A stretch of 10,898 bases of DNA from an uncultured Actinomycetes bacterium (GCA_903873565.1 CAIQOY010000019.1:1-10898); one strand, 5' to 3'; counted from the stretch's first letter, positions 1-6,367 are shown. The notes: generated by a model from the letters alone, not told the origin. Translations and numbers: made by a program.

Positions 1-1020
1 CTCGAGGACCTGCGCCTCGCCCTCGACGGGCCCGGCCTGTACCTGTACGGCGAGTCGTACGGCACCCAGTACGTGCAGACCTACGCGGCCGCGCACCCCG
101 ACGCGGTGCGGCGGATGGCGATCGACGGCGTCGTCGACCTCACCCTCACGGGGCCCCAGTTCTGGGCCAGCGCGGCGGCGAGCTTCGAGCGGGTCCTGAC
201 CGACACCCTCCGCATCTGCGCGACCCGGACCGGCTGCCGCCGCGACTTCGGCGGCGACCCGCTCGGCTACTACCAGCTGCTGCTCGCGCGGCTCGACCGC
301 GGCCCCCTGCCCGTGCGCGTCCCGGGCTCCAAGCCGGCCGCCACGCGCGCGCTCACCCGCGACCTGCTCGGCATCGCCGTCAGCTCCTCCCTCTACAGCC
401 CGGGCGGCCGCGCGTCCCTCCTGCGGGCCCTGGCCGACGCGCGCCGGGGCGACCGCTGGCCGCTGCTCGAGACCGCCTACATCAACGCGGGAATCGACCC
501 GCAGTCGCTCAAGCCGACCCCCGACCCGGCCTGGTCGGACGCGGTCTACTTCGGCGTCGACTGCCGCGACTACCGCTACTACGACGGCACCGACGCCGAG
601 CGCAGCACGGCCTTCCTCGCGGGCGCCGATGCCGTGGGCGCGCAGTACCCGCTGATCGGCTGGCAGGCCGCGCTCAGCGACTACGCCTGCGTCTGGTGGC
701 CCGCCCCCGAGCCCGGCCCCGAGCGCCCCGCGCCGCTGGCGCTCGCGGGCGTGCCCGTGCTGGTCGCCAACGCGACCGCCGACCCGATCACCCCGGTCAG
801 CCAGGCGCGCGCCGTCTTCGAGCGGCTCGCCGACGGCTACCTCCTGACCACGCGCGGCGGGGCCCACGTGATGTGGGGCCGCGGCAACGACTGCGTCGAC
901 GGGACGTACCGCCGCTTCTTCGTGGCGCGGCAGGCGCCCGCCGAGCGGCGCACCTTCTGCGCCCACGTCACCGTCGACGCCTACTCCCCGCTCGAGCGGG
1001 GCCGGCGCGGGCGCTTCTAG
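1..1020 (+). CDS. TAP-like secreted alpha/beta-hydrolase (3' part)
   Basis: The reading frame is open from base 1, so the gene begins upstream of the window; 339 residues are present. The nucleophile elbow GESYG has its serine at residue 19 of the fragment (bases 55-57). The acid is probably Asp261 in TADPITP and the base His289 in GGAHVMWG, which completes the order Ser-Asp-His of alpha/beta-hydrolases. The C-terminal layout, with the Asp and His in the last 80 residues, resembles the TAP-like C-terminal domain of actinobacterial tripeptidyl aminopeptidases and SlpD/E-type proteases. Several cysteines (in RTGC, GVDC, DYAC, GNDC, TFCAH) fit a disulfide-bonded secreted protein, but the signal peptide would be outside the window. 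The GTG at base 73 lies after the catalytic serine and is not a real start. Its TAG stop overlaps the stop of the convergent SGNH gene. The substrate cannot be told; peptidase or esterase are both possible. Confidence 0.85.
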   Translation, partial: LEDLRLALDGPGLYLYGESYGTQYVQTYAAAHPDAVRRMAIDGVVDLTLTGPQFWASAAASFERVLTDTLRICATRTGCRRDFGGDPLGYYQLLLARLDRGPLPVRVPGSKPAATRALTRDLLGIAVSSSLYSPGGRASLLRALADARRGDRWPLLETAYINAGIDPQSLKPTPDPAWSDAVYFGVDCRDYRYYDGTDAERSTAFLAGADAVGAQYPLIGWQAALSDYACVWWPAPEPGPERPAPLALAGVPVLVANATADPITPVSQARAVFERLADGYLLTTRGGAHVMWGRGNDCVDGTYRRFFVARQAPAERRTFCAHVTVDAYSPLERGRRGRF

Positions 1021-1038
1021 CCGCCCGAGCGGCGGGCG
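1008..1038. other. Overlapping hairpins at a convergent stop-stop junction
   Basis: CGGGCG at 1008-1013 can pair with CGCCCG at 1022-1027, leaving an 8-base loop that holds the shared CTAG with both stop codons. CGCCCG at 1022-1027 can instead pair with CGGGCG at 1033-1038 across a 5-base loop. Either could act as a weak bidirectional terminator where there is no intergenic space, but neither has a T-tract and the sequence is coding on one strand or the other. GC-rich coding DNA makes such stems by chance. Confidence 0.25.
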
Positions 1039-2051
1039 ATCTCGCCGCCGAGCCACTCCGAGTAGGCCAGACGGCCCTTCTCCCAGAGGTGGTTGGGATC
1101 GGAGTAGCCCTCGTCGTTGAGCTCGCGCAGCACCTCCTTGGGCGGCGCCAGGAGGGGCGCCCCGAACTCGCGCTCGAAGCGGTCGAGGTACTCCTGCTTC
1201 GTCGGCGAGTCGTAGTAGCGCGGCATCAGCACGAAGTAGACGTCGATCCCGTGCTCCGCCCCGAAGGCGACGATGCGGCGGATCGACTCGCGCTGGGCGT
1301 CGTTGTTGATCGCGCCCATCGGGTAGCCGACCGGCTCCCGCTCCTCCCAGGGGCCGAGCCGGTCCGTGGTGCGCGCCGCCCAGTCGTCGAGCGCCTGCTG
1401 GCGCAGCGGGCGGTCCTTGCCGGTGCAGCCGCCGGAGTCGCCCGCGGGGCGCTCGCCGACCGGGATCACGCGGTTCTTGTCGGCCTTGCCCGTCAGCAGC
1501 CGGTCGAGCGCGTAGTCGACGCGCTGCTGGCCGAGGTCGAGCAGGTCGCGGGCCAGGAGATAGGCGGGCTCGCGCGGCTTGAACGCGTGATCCTCGCCGA
1601 AGGTGGACAGCGGCACCACGGCCGCGTGGTCGGGGTAGTAGTCGTAGTAGCGACGGGAGGTGGCCACGACGTCGCCCTCCCGCGAGTACTCGACGACGAT
1701 CGCCTTCGCGATGCCGCGCTCGGCCTGGACGTCGACGAGCTGCTGCAGCATCTGGTTGGTGCCGCGCCAGCTGCGCGACACGTTGAGGACCACCGCCGGC
1801 GGGTCGGCGCCGGGGTCCAGGGCCGCGGACACGGCCTCCGGCGAGACGCCCCACTTCGTGCGCGAGGTGCCGACCACGACCACGTCCACCGGGCCTCGCT
1901 CCCAGTAGATCTCGCGGTAGATGCAGCGCAGGGACGCGTAGCGCACCTGCGGCTGGTCGGACCACGCCACGAGCGCGAACACCCCGCCGAGCCCCGCGAG
2001 CAGGGCGAGGGCGCAGACGAGCTGGATCAGACGGCGGCGGCGGGGGCTCAT
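1017..2051 (-). CDS. SGNH/DltD-like envelope acyltransferase, paralog 1
   Basis: This 344-aa protein is the probable final acyltransferase of the Dlt-like cluster. It starts with a basic stretch (SPRRRR) and one membrane span at about residues 9-30, so the body should lie outside the cytoplasm. The block-I serine is Ser63 in GTSRTKWG, and the C-terminal Asp-x-x-His pair is Asp318/His321 in GYSDPNHL, as in SGNH hydrolases and DltD. Other conserved-looking blocks are SRSWRGT (92-98) and the QQL..V.AERGI segment (103-114). By family knowledge such proteins take an acyl group onto the serine and pass it to an envelope polymer. ATG at 2051 is chosen because AGGGAG (2055-2060) lies just upstream and overlaps the TAG stop of the microprotein; the gap is only 7 bases. 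Its only cysteines are C13, C43 and C209, all matched in the paralog at 6364-7416. Acyl group and acceptor are unknown. Confidence 0.85.
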   Translation of the reverse strand: MSPRRRRLIQLVCALALLAGLGGVFALVAWSDQPQVRYASLRCIYREIYWERGPVDVVVVGTSRTKWGVSPEAVSAALDPGADPPAVVLNVSRSWRGTNQMLQQLVDVQAERGIAKAIVVEYSREGDVVATSRRYYDYYPDHAAVVPLSTFGEDHAFKPREPAYLLARDLLDLGQQRVDYALDRLLTGKADKNRVIPVGERPAGDSGGCTGKDRPLRQQALDDWAARTTDRLGPWEEREPVGYPMGAINNDAQRESIRRIVAFGAEHGIDVYFVLMPRYYDSPTKQEYLDRFEREFGAPLLAPPKEVLRELNDEGYSDPNHLWEKGRLAYSEWLGGEIARRSGG

Positions 2052-2058
2052 CGGCTCC

Positions 2059-2244
2059 CTAGTAGTTGGCGTAGACCGGGGTCAGCGACTCGAGCGGGTA
2101 GTTGAGGGCGACCAGGATCCAGGCGACGATGCCGAGGACCACGTAGACGAGCAGCTGGTGCGCCACGACCCATGCTGCCACCGCCTGGCCGAGCTCGTGC
2201 GCGGTCTGGCCGAAGGCAGGCGGGGTGTCGGGGTTCCGGTTCAC
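2059..2244 (-). CDS. DltX-like acyl-shuttle membrane microprotein
   Basis: This 61-aa gene is easily missed because it starts at GTG (2244) inside the end of the MBOAT gene. The sequence GTGA holds its start and the MBOAT stop TGA (4-base overlap), and GGGAG at 2252-2256 is well placed as ribosome binding site 7 bases before GTG. It has a polar N-terminus (MNRNPDTPPA), one strong hydrophobic span at about residues 30-48 (LLVYVVLGIVAWILVAL) and a 13-residue tail that ends PVYANY. Known family: in the Dlt pathway the MBOAT DltB moves the acyl group onto the tyrosine of an extracytoplasmic C-terminal hexapeptide (F-x-Y-x-x-F type) of DltX, which passes it to DltD. Tyr58 is the third residue of the last six here and Tyr61 the terminal aromatic, giving the same pattern. 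Position between MBOAT and SGNH genes supports this. The role is inferred from size, topology, motif and context, not from overall similarity. Confidence 0.85.
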   Translation of the reverse strand: MNRNPDTPPAFGQTAHELGQAVAAWVVAHQLLVYVVLGIVAWILVALNYPLESLTPVYANY

Positions 2245-3419
2245 AGGTGCACTCCCACGAATGATGCGACGTACCGCGCGAGATCGCGGTTCGACGGCTG
2301 GTTGGCGATGGTGCTGAGGATGCTGACGAGCGTGAGCGTGACGACGATGCCGCCGACGGTGCGGACGGGGCCGGGCAGGGGCAGCCTGGCCCGGCCGAGC
2401 CCGCGGTACCAGGTGGTCAGGGCGAGCGCGGTGCCGTGGCCGAGGCCCCACAGGAGGTAGCCGACGGAGACCTCGTGCCAGAGGCCGATCAGGGTGAAGG
2501 TGACGACGAGCGACAGGGTCGTGCGCCCGGTGCGCCGCAGCATCGGCTTGAACATGTACGCGGTGATGAACCTCGACAGCGACAGGTGCCAGCGCTGCCA
2601 GAAGTTCTGGATCGAGTGGGCGATCAGCGGGAAGCGGAAGTTCTCGGTCAGATCCAAGTTGAACATCCAGCCCGCGCCGATCGCGATGTCCGTGAAGCCC
2701 GAGAAGTTGACGTACAGGTAGAGGAACGACACGAACGCGAAGGCGAGCGCGTGCAGGGGCGTCGGCCAGCCCTCGGCGTAGACGCCCTCCATCGGCACGC
2801 CGAAGAGCTCGACGGAGAGCGTGCCCTTGACCCAGGCGCCGAGCACGAACACCTTCACGACGCCGATGCCGATGCGGCCGACGCCCATCACCCAGCGGCG
2901 CACGTCGGGGTCGCGCGAGAGGGCCTCGCGGTCGAACTTCTGGGAGCCGTCGATCGGGCCCATCGGGAAGGCCGGGTAGAACAGCGTCGTGGTGATGACC
3001 TCGCGGAACGGCAGCCGCCCGAGCTTGAGGCCCTGCTTGATCGAGATGTAGAGCTTGAAGGTGTAGAAGGACAGGCCGAGCGTCGCCAGGTTCGTGAGCA
3101 GCGGGCTGCGCGGGCTGCCGACGGGCAGCGGGATCAGGTCGGACAGGGGCACGATCGCGTTGACGACGAGCGGCAGCACGATCAGCCAGGGCAGCCAGCC
3201 GTAGCGGGGGTGCCGCCACGTGAGCGCGTACAGGAGCCACGCGAGCAGCGCCGTCAGCACGGCGATCAGGAGCGTCTCGGGGCTCCAGATGTAGATCAGC
3301 ACGCCGGAGACGACGAGCAGGACGGCGCGCCGCCCCTCGATCCAGCCGGCGGGGAGCAGCCAGTAGACGAGGCTCGCCGTCACGGTGACGAGCACGAGGA
3401 TCTGGATGCTGGCGAGCAC
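2241..3419 (-). CDS. MBOAT-family acyltransferase (DltB/AlgI/PatA-like)
   Basis: This 392-aa polytopic membrane protein is mostly hydrophobic from residue 3 to about 375. It shows the MBOAT signature blocks in order: FPMGPIDGSQ (151-160), YVNFSGFTDIAIGAG (236-250) followed by ENFRFP (259-264), FWQRWHLSLS (273-282), and GLWHEVSVGYLLWGLGHG (312-329). His278 and His315 match the two functionally important histidines of DltB-type proteins. The expected reaction is transfer of an acyl group from a cytoplasmic carrier thioester across the membrane to an extracytoplasmic acceptor. The protein ends ...FVGVHL and lacks the aromatic Tyr hexapeptide that many stand-alone MBOATs carry at their C-terminus; that motif is instead on the overlapping microprotein. 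GTG at 3419 is chosen because an in-frame TAG lies eight codons upstream; G-rich sequence precedes it but no clear Shine-Dalgarno. The ACP gene ends 44 bases before. Confidence 0.9.
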   Translation of the reverse strand: MLASIQILVLVTVTASLVYWLLPAGWIEGRRAVLLVVSGVLIYIWSPETLLIAVLTALLAWLLYALTWRHPRYGWLPWLIVLPLVVNAIVPLSDLIPLPVGSPRSPLLTNLATLGLSFYTFKLYISIKQGLKLGRLPFREVITTTLFYPAFPMGPIDGSQKFDREALSRDPDVRRWVMGVGRIGIGVVKVFVLGAWVKGTLSVELFGVPMEGVYAEGWPTPLHALAFAFVSFLYLYVNFSGFTDIAIGAGWMFNLDLTENFRFPLIAHSIQNFWQRWHLSLSRFITAYMFKPMLRRTGRTTLSLVVTFTLIGLWHEVSVGYLLWGLGHGTALALTTWYRGLGRARLPLPGPVRTVGGIVVTLTLVSILSTIANQPSNRDLARYVASFVGVHL

Positions 3420-3463
3420 GCCCCCGCCCCGTCGCCCCTACCCGGCCGCCCGGCCTGCCCGGG
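3420..3463 (-). promoter_or_regulatory. Possible attenuator hairpin between ACP and MBOAT genes
   Basis: On the minus strand, CCCGG just after the ACP stop can pair with CCGGG across the 5-base loop GCAGG, or with a second CCGGG further on. This alternative pairing in the 44-base gap could lower MBOAT expression relative to the small carrier protein, which would suit their usual stoichiometry. It is a weak call in GC-rich DNA with no T-tract. Confidence 0.2.
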
Positions 3464-3709
3464 TCACGCGGTCGCCTGGACCACGATGTCCACGAGGGCC
3501 CCGACGCGGAAGTCCTCGTAGGTCTCGTCGATCGCCTCGAGCTTCGTGCCGAGGCCGTTCTCCAGCTCGAACAGGAACGTCATCGAGTCCAGCGAGTCGA
3601 GCATGCCGTCGGACACGAGGTCCGTGTCCTCGGTGACGTCCCCGTCGACCGATCCGACCGTCTCGGTCAGGGCCTTGGTGATGGCGGCGAGCGCCTCTTC
3701 GCGTGTCAT
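3464..3709 (-). CDS. Acyl carrier protein (DltC-like role)
   Basis: This 81-aa acidic protein has the length and helix pattern of carrier proteins. The phosphopantetheine site is Ser39 in DGMLDSLDSM, followed by the typical helix-II run TFLFELENGLG. The serine would carry a 4'-phosphopantetheine arm bearing an acyl thioester in the cytoplasm. ATG at 3709 is preceded by a run of six G on the minus strand (3714-3719) that can serve as ribosome binding site. It sits directly before the MBOAT gene in the same orientation, as DltC is linked to DltB, so the likely job is donating the acyl group to the MBOAT. No adenylation enzyme that would load it is in this window. A role in a small polyketide or fatty acid pathway is the alternative, but no ketosynthase is nearby. 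Confidence 0.9.
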   Translation of the reverse strand: MTREEALAAITKALTETVGSVDGDVTEDTDLVSDGMLDSLDSMTFLFELENGLGTKLEAIDETYEDFRVGALVDIVVQATA

Positions 3710-3740
3710 GGATCCCCCCGTTTCCCGTGGTGCCGTTCGT

Positions 3741-4376
3741 CTAGTCCCCGATGATGCAAGAGAAGCAGATCTGGTACGCGGGCGGCGCGCCAGCGCCCGT
3801 CGTCTCGACGACGCTGAGCGTCTGCAGGCGCCCCTCGACCATCCGCTCGATCTTCAGATCGACGGCCAGCGACCCCGCCGTCGGGTAGGTCGGCGCGACC
3901 GGCAAGCGCGCGCCGACGAGCGCCGTGAACCAGATGTCGGAGACCCGCTCGCCGCGGTGGGCGTGGAGCGCCTTCACGCACTCGATCACGGCCGCGAGGT
4001 ACGACTCGAAGCTGCCGGCGATCGCGAAGTCGGCGCGGCCGCCGCCGGCGCCGTCGGGGGCGAGCCCCGAGGTGGCGCCCGGCACGTCCTCGATGCGGGG
4101 CGCCTCCGGGCCCGGGACCTCGAACCAGCGCACCGGGAGCCGCTCGTCGCCCGCCAGGAGCTGGCCGCGCCCGATCTCCTCGCCGCCGGACGGGGCGTCG
4201 CCCTCGCCGAGCACGAGCTCCACGCCGAGCAGCGTGATGCGCGTGAACTTGGCCGAGGCGAGCACGGCGCCGGGGTGGTCGCGGGCGACGATCTCCGCCG
4301 TGCGGGCGAGGATCTGCGACCCCTGGACGTAGTTGCGGGTGCCGCGCAGGCCGACCTCGAGCGTGTGGCTCGCCAT
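3741..4376 (-). CDS. Unknown protein, possible double hot-dog fold
   Basis: I do not recognise this 211-aa protein. It has no signal peptide or membrane span and should be cytoplasmic. Two halves look alike in secondary-structure pattern: residues 1-60 contain a helix (GSQILARTAEIVAR) then strands (LASAKFTRITLLGVELVLGE), and residues 120-211 contain a helix (SFESYLAAVIECVKALHAH) then strands (SDIWFTALVGARLP, SLAVDLKIERM, LQTLSVVETT, YQICFSCII). A helix wrapped by a long sheet, twice, is what a double hot-dog protein would show, and such proteins handle acyl thioesters; this is inference only. The location, 31 bases before an ACP gene, fits a thioesterase, dehydratase, or LnmK/AfsA-like acyl-handling role. 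ATG at 4376 is preferred over GTG at 4382 because TACGCT stands exactly 6 bases before it, as in leaderless genes; no Shine-Dalgarno is visible. comB ends 27 bases upstream. Confidence 0.75.
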   Translation of the reverse strand: MASHTLEVGLRGTRNYVQGSQILARTAEIVARDHPGAVLASAKFTRITLLGVELVLGEGDAPSGGEEIGRGQLLAGDERLPVRWFEVPGPEAPRIEDVPGATSGLAPDGAGGGRADFAIAGSFESYLAAVIECVKALHAHRGERVSDIWFTALVGARLPVAPTYPTAGSLAVDLKIERMVEGRLQTLSVVETTGAGAPPAYQICFSCIIGD

Positions 4377-4388
4377 GCCCACAGCGTA
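4377..4388 (-). promoter_or_regulatory. Candidate leaderless internal promoter (-10 TACGCT)
   Basis: TACGCT (4388 to 4383 on the minus strand) matches the TANNNT -10 pattern and is followed by 6 bases and then ATG at 4376, so transcription would start at the A of ATG. There is no Shine-Dalgarno for this gene, which fits leaderless translation. It would let the genes from 4376 down to 1017 be transcribed apart from comB. No clear -35 box is visible. Confidence 0.4.
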
Positions 4389-4403
4389 GGGCGGCGGCCG
4401 GAC

Positions 4404-5120
4404 TCAGGCGACCTGCAGGACGACCCGCCCGTCCGCGGCCTCGACGACCCGCGGGACGAGGTCGAGGATGCCGATCCGCGCCGCGATCTCGACGTCCGGG
4501 CCGTGGCCGAGGGGCGTGATGTTGCGCGTCGACTGCGCCTCGCGCAGGCAGTCCAGCGGCGTCGCGTAGCCGCGGGCCACCGCCCGGGCCACGCGGGCGC
4601 CGTCGGTCAGCTCGAGGCCGTCGCCGAGCAGGTCGATCAGGCACCCCGCGGTGTAGCAGTCCTCGACGGCGACGGCCCCGCGGGTGCCCGCGCAGCGGAC
4701 CACCAGGGACTCGCCGCGGTCGAGGTGGGGCCGCACCGCGCGGGCCACGGCCTCCAGGTTGACCAGCGCGCCGCAGAGCACGGTGCCGGCCTCGCGGCTG
4801 GCCGCGAGGATCGCCTGCACGCCGTTGCGGGTCACGAAGACCACGTCGTCGCCCTGCGCCGGCGAGAACTCCGTCGGCGAGTTGCCGAGCGCGAAGCCGG
4901 GGATGCGGGCGCCCTTGTCCTCGCCGGCGAGGACGGCGCCGGGGCCGATCCGCGCGGCCTCCGCGTGCGCCGCCTCGGGGTCGGGGACGCAGATCACGCG
5001 GCGGTAGCCGCCGGCGAAGGCGTGCGCGATCGTCGTGGTCGCGCGCACCGTGTCGACCACGACCACGACGTCGGCCGGCGCGGGCGCGTCGGGATGGATC
5101 GCGACGTCGACGACGGCCAT
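4404..5120 (-). CDS. comB: 2-phosphosulfolactate phosphatase family (ComB-like)
   Basis: By family, this 238-aa cytoplasmic enzyme hydrolyses (R)-2-phospho-3-sulfolactate to 3-sulfolactate and phosphate with Mg2+. Family blocks are visible: VVVDTVRATTTI (20-31), LAGEDKGARIPGFALGNSP (64-82), VFVTRNGVQAI (94-104) and CAGTRGAVAVEDCYTAGC (143-160). Length is normal for ComB. Known substrates belong to coenzyme M synthesis in methanogens and sulfolactate formation in some bacteria; the phosphosulfolactate synthase (ComA) is not in the window, so the true substrate is open. An upstream ATG at 5132 is in frame, but it falls inside a good -10 box (TATGCT), and ATG at 5120 gives the usual short N-terminus and leaderless spacing. 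It is the first gene of the minus-strand run that includes the ACP/MBOAT/SGNH genes, and is divergent from the ATP-grasp gene. Confidence 0.85.
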   Translation of the reverse strand: MAVVDVAIHPDAPAPADVVVVVDTVRATTTIAHAFAGGYRRVICVPDPEAAHAEAARIGPGAVLAGEDKGARIPGFALGNSPTEFSPAQGDDVVFVTRNGVQAILAASREAGTVLCGALVNLEAVARAVRPHLDRGESLVVRCAGTRGAVAVEDCYTAGCLIDLLGDGLELTDGARVARAVARGYATPLDCLREAQSTRNITPLGHGPDVEIAARIGILDLVPRVVEAADGRVVLQVA

Positions 5121-5158
5121 CGCGGTGAGCATACCGTCCGGTAGATTCTGAGCGGACG
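5121..5158. promoter_or_regulatory. Divergent promoter region between comB and ATP-grasp gene
   Basis: The 38-base gap holds a -10 box for each arm. On the minus strand TATGCT (5133 to 5128) lies 7 bases before the comB ATG at 5120. On the plus strand TAGATT (5142-5147) lies 11 bases before the ATP-grasp ATG at 5159. Both match TANNNT and give leaderless or near-leaderless transcripts. The -35 regions would have to fall inside the opposite promoter or gene start, so the two arms probably share control. No clear -35 hexamers or dyad operator are seen. Confidence 0.5.
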
Positions 5159-6367
5159 ATGCCTGCGGTCCTCTTCATCGGCGCCGGGCGCCACCAGGTG
5201 CCCTACATCCGCCGCGTCCGCGAGGAGTTCGGCTACCGCGTCGTCGCCGTCGACGCCCGCGCGGACGCCCCCGGCCTCGCGATCGCCGACGCCGGCCACG
5301 CGGCGAGCGCCCATGGGGACCTCGTGCGGATCGCGCGCGAGGAGGCCGTCGACGGGGTGATGACCGTGGCCTCCGACCGCGCCGTGCCGCAGGTCGCGGC
5401 CGTCGCCGAGGACGCGGGCCTGCCGTCGATCGGCCGGCGGACCGCGCAGCTGATGACCGACAAGGTGGCGATGCGGGAGCGCTTCCGGGAGGCCGGCGTG
5501 CCCCAGCCCGCCTTCGGCAGCGCCGGGTCGCGCGACGAGCTCGTCGCCCTGGCCGGCGAGATCGGCTTCCCGGCCGTGATCAAGCCGGCCGACTCGAGCG
5601 GCCAGCGCGGCATCGCGCAGGTCGGCTCGCTCGACGACGTCCTCGCCTGGGCCGACGAGGCCTTCGCGGCGTCCTCGACGGGCCGCGTGATCATGGAGCG
5701 CTTCCACGACCTGCCCGAGGTCAACGTGCTGGCCGTCGTGCGGGGCGGCGCGGTCTCGATCGTGTCCCTGTCCGACCGCGTGCGCCCCGAGGGCGTCGGG
5801 TTCGGCGTCGCGACCCTGCACCGCTTCCCGACGCAGGTCGGCGAGGCGGCCGCGGCCGCGGTGCGCGAGGTGGCGACGGCGGCGATCGCGGCGACCGGCC
5901 TCGTCGACGGGGTCGCCTACCCGCAGGTCCTCGCGGGCGGGCCCGGCGAGACCTACATGGTCGAGATCGCCTCCCGCATCCCCGGCGGGCGGATGGGCGA
6001 CGTGCCCCTCTACGGCGCCGGGGTCGACCTGCTCGACGTGGTCCTGCGCAGCGCGGTCGGCGCCGAGGTGCCGGACGCGATCGCGACGCCGCAGTTCGAG
6101 CGCCCGCTGGCGATCCGCTTCCTCACCTCCACCCCCGGCCACCTCCCCGTCGGCACCGTCCAGGCCTGGGCGGGCCTCGACGAGGTCAGAGCGGCGCCGG
6201 GCGTCATCGACGCCATGTGCTGGCTCGAGCCCGGCATGGAGATCCGGCCCGTGCAGGTCGACGGCGACCGCAAGGGCTTCGCGATCGCGGTCGGCGACAC
6301 GGTCGACGAGGCCGTCCGCAACGCGGACGACGCGCTCGGGCGGATCCGCGTGACCCTGGCGGGATGA
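5159..6367 (+). CDS. ATP-grasp ligase (carboxylate-amine/thiol ligase-like)
   Basis: This 402-aa cytoplasmic protein has a Rossmann-like N-terminal pre-ATP-grasp domain (LFIGAGRHQVPYIRR, 5-19; VVAVDARADAPG, 28-39; VASDRAV, 70-76), then an ATP-grasp domain: DKVAMRERF (101-109), the nucleotide-binding strand and loop VIKPADSSGQRGI (140-152), and the metal-binding segment MVEIASRIPGG (267-277). This order is that of the biotin carboxylase/PurK/PurT-like group, whose members activate a carboxylate as acyl phosphate and join it to an amine or other nucleophile. The actual substrate cannot be read; similar proteins occur in surface polysaccharide and peptide-type natural product loci. ATG at 5159 has no strong Shine-Dalgarno, with TAGATT 11 bases upstream. 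Its TGA stop overlaps the ATG of the next gene (ATGA), so the two are translationally coupled. Confidence 0.85.
   Translation: MPAVLFIGAGRHQVPYIRRVREEFGYRVVAVDARADAPGLAIADAGHAASAHGDLVRIAREEAVDGVMTVASDRAVPQVAAVAEDAGLPSIGRRTAQLMTDKVAMRERFREAGVPQPAFGSAGSRDELVALAGEIGFPAVIKPADSSGQRGIAQVGSLDDVLAWADEAFAASSTGRVIMERFHDLPEVNVLAVVRGGAVSIVSLSDRVRPEGVGFGVATLHRFPTQVGEAAAAAVREVATAAIAATGLVDGVAYPQVLAGGPGETYMVEIASRIPGGRMGDVPLYGAGVDLLDVVLRSAVGAEVPDAIATPQFERPLAIRFLTSTPGHLPVGTVQAWAGLDEVRAAPGVIDAMCWLEPGMEIRPVQVDGDRKGFAIAVGDTVDEAVRNADDALGRIRVTLAG

Noticed and set aside
73..1020. GTG at 73 as start of the alpha/beta-hydrolase
   Set aside because: It would remove the GESYG nucleophile; the frame is open to base 1, so the gene is simply cut by the window edge.
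696..2105. Long open plus-strand frame (469 codons) across the end of the hydrolase and the SGNH gene
   Set aside because: Composition is Arg/Ala/Pro-rich low complexity, with no family motifs; it is the third-position GC shadow of two convincing genes.
3420..3463. Strong transcription terminator between ACP and MBOAT genes
   Set aside because: Stems are only 5 bases with no T-tract; kept only as a weak attenuator possibility.
2436..3521. Open plus-strand frame opposite the MBOAT gene
   Set aside because: Highly charged Glu/Arg/Gln-rich translation typical of antisense to a GC-rich membrane protein gene; MBOAT motifs are clear on the other strand.
5118..5132. ATG at 5132 as comB start
   Set aside because: It lies within a TATGCT box ideally spaced for the ATG at 5120, and ComB proteins usually begin close to the latter; not fully excluded.
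3546..5144. 532-codon plus-strand frame opposite ACP, the 211-aa gene and comB
   Set aside because: It spans three well-supported genes with real stops and starts; its sequence is repetitive Arg/Ala/Glu/Asp without domains.
4994..6142. Minus-strand frame opposite the ATP-grasp gene
   Set aside because: Low-complexity translation; the ATP-grasp motifs fix the coding strand.
6217..6363. Upstream in-frame starts for SGNH paralog 2
   Set aside because: They lie inside the ATP-grasp gene and add an Arg-rich tail absent from paralog 1; the ATGA overlap gives the matching N-terminus.
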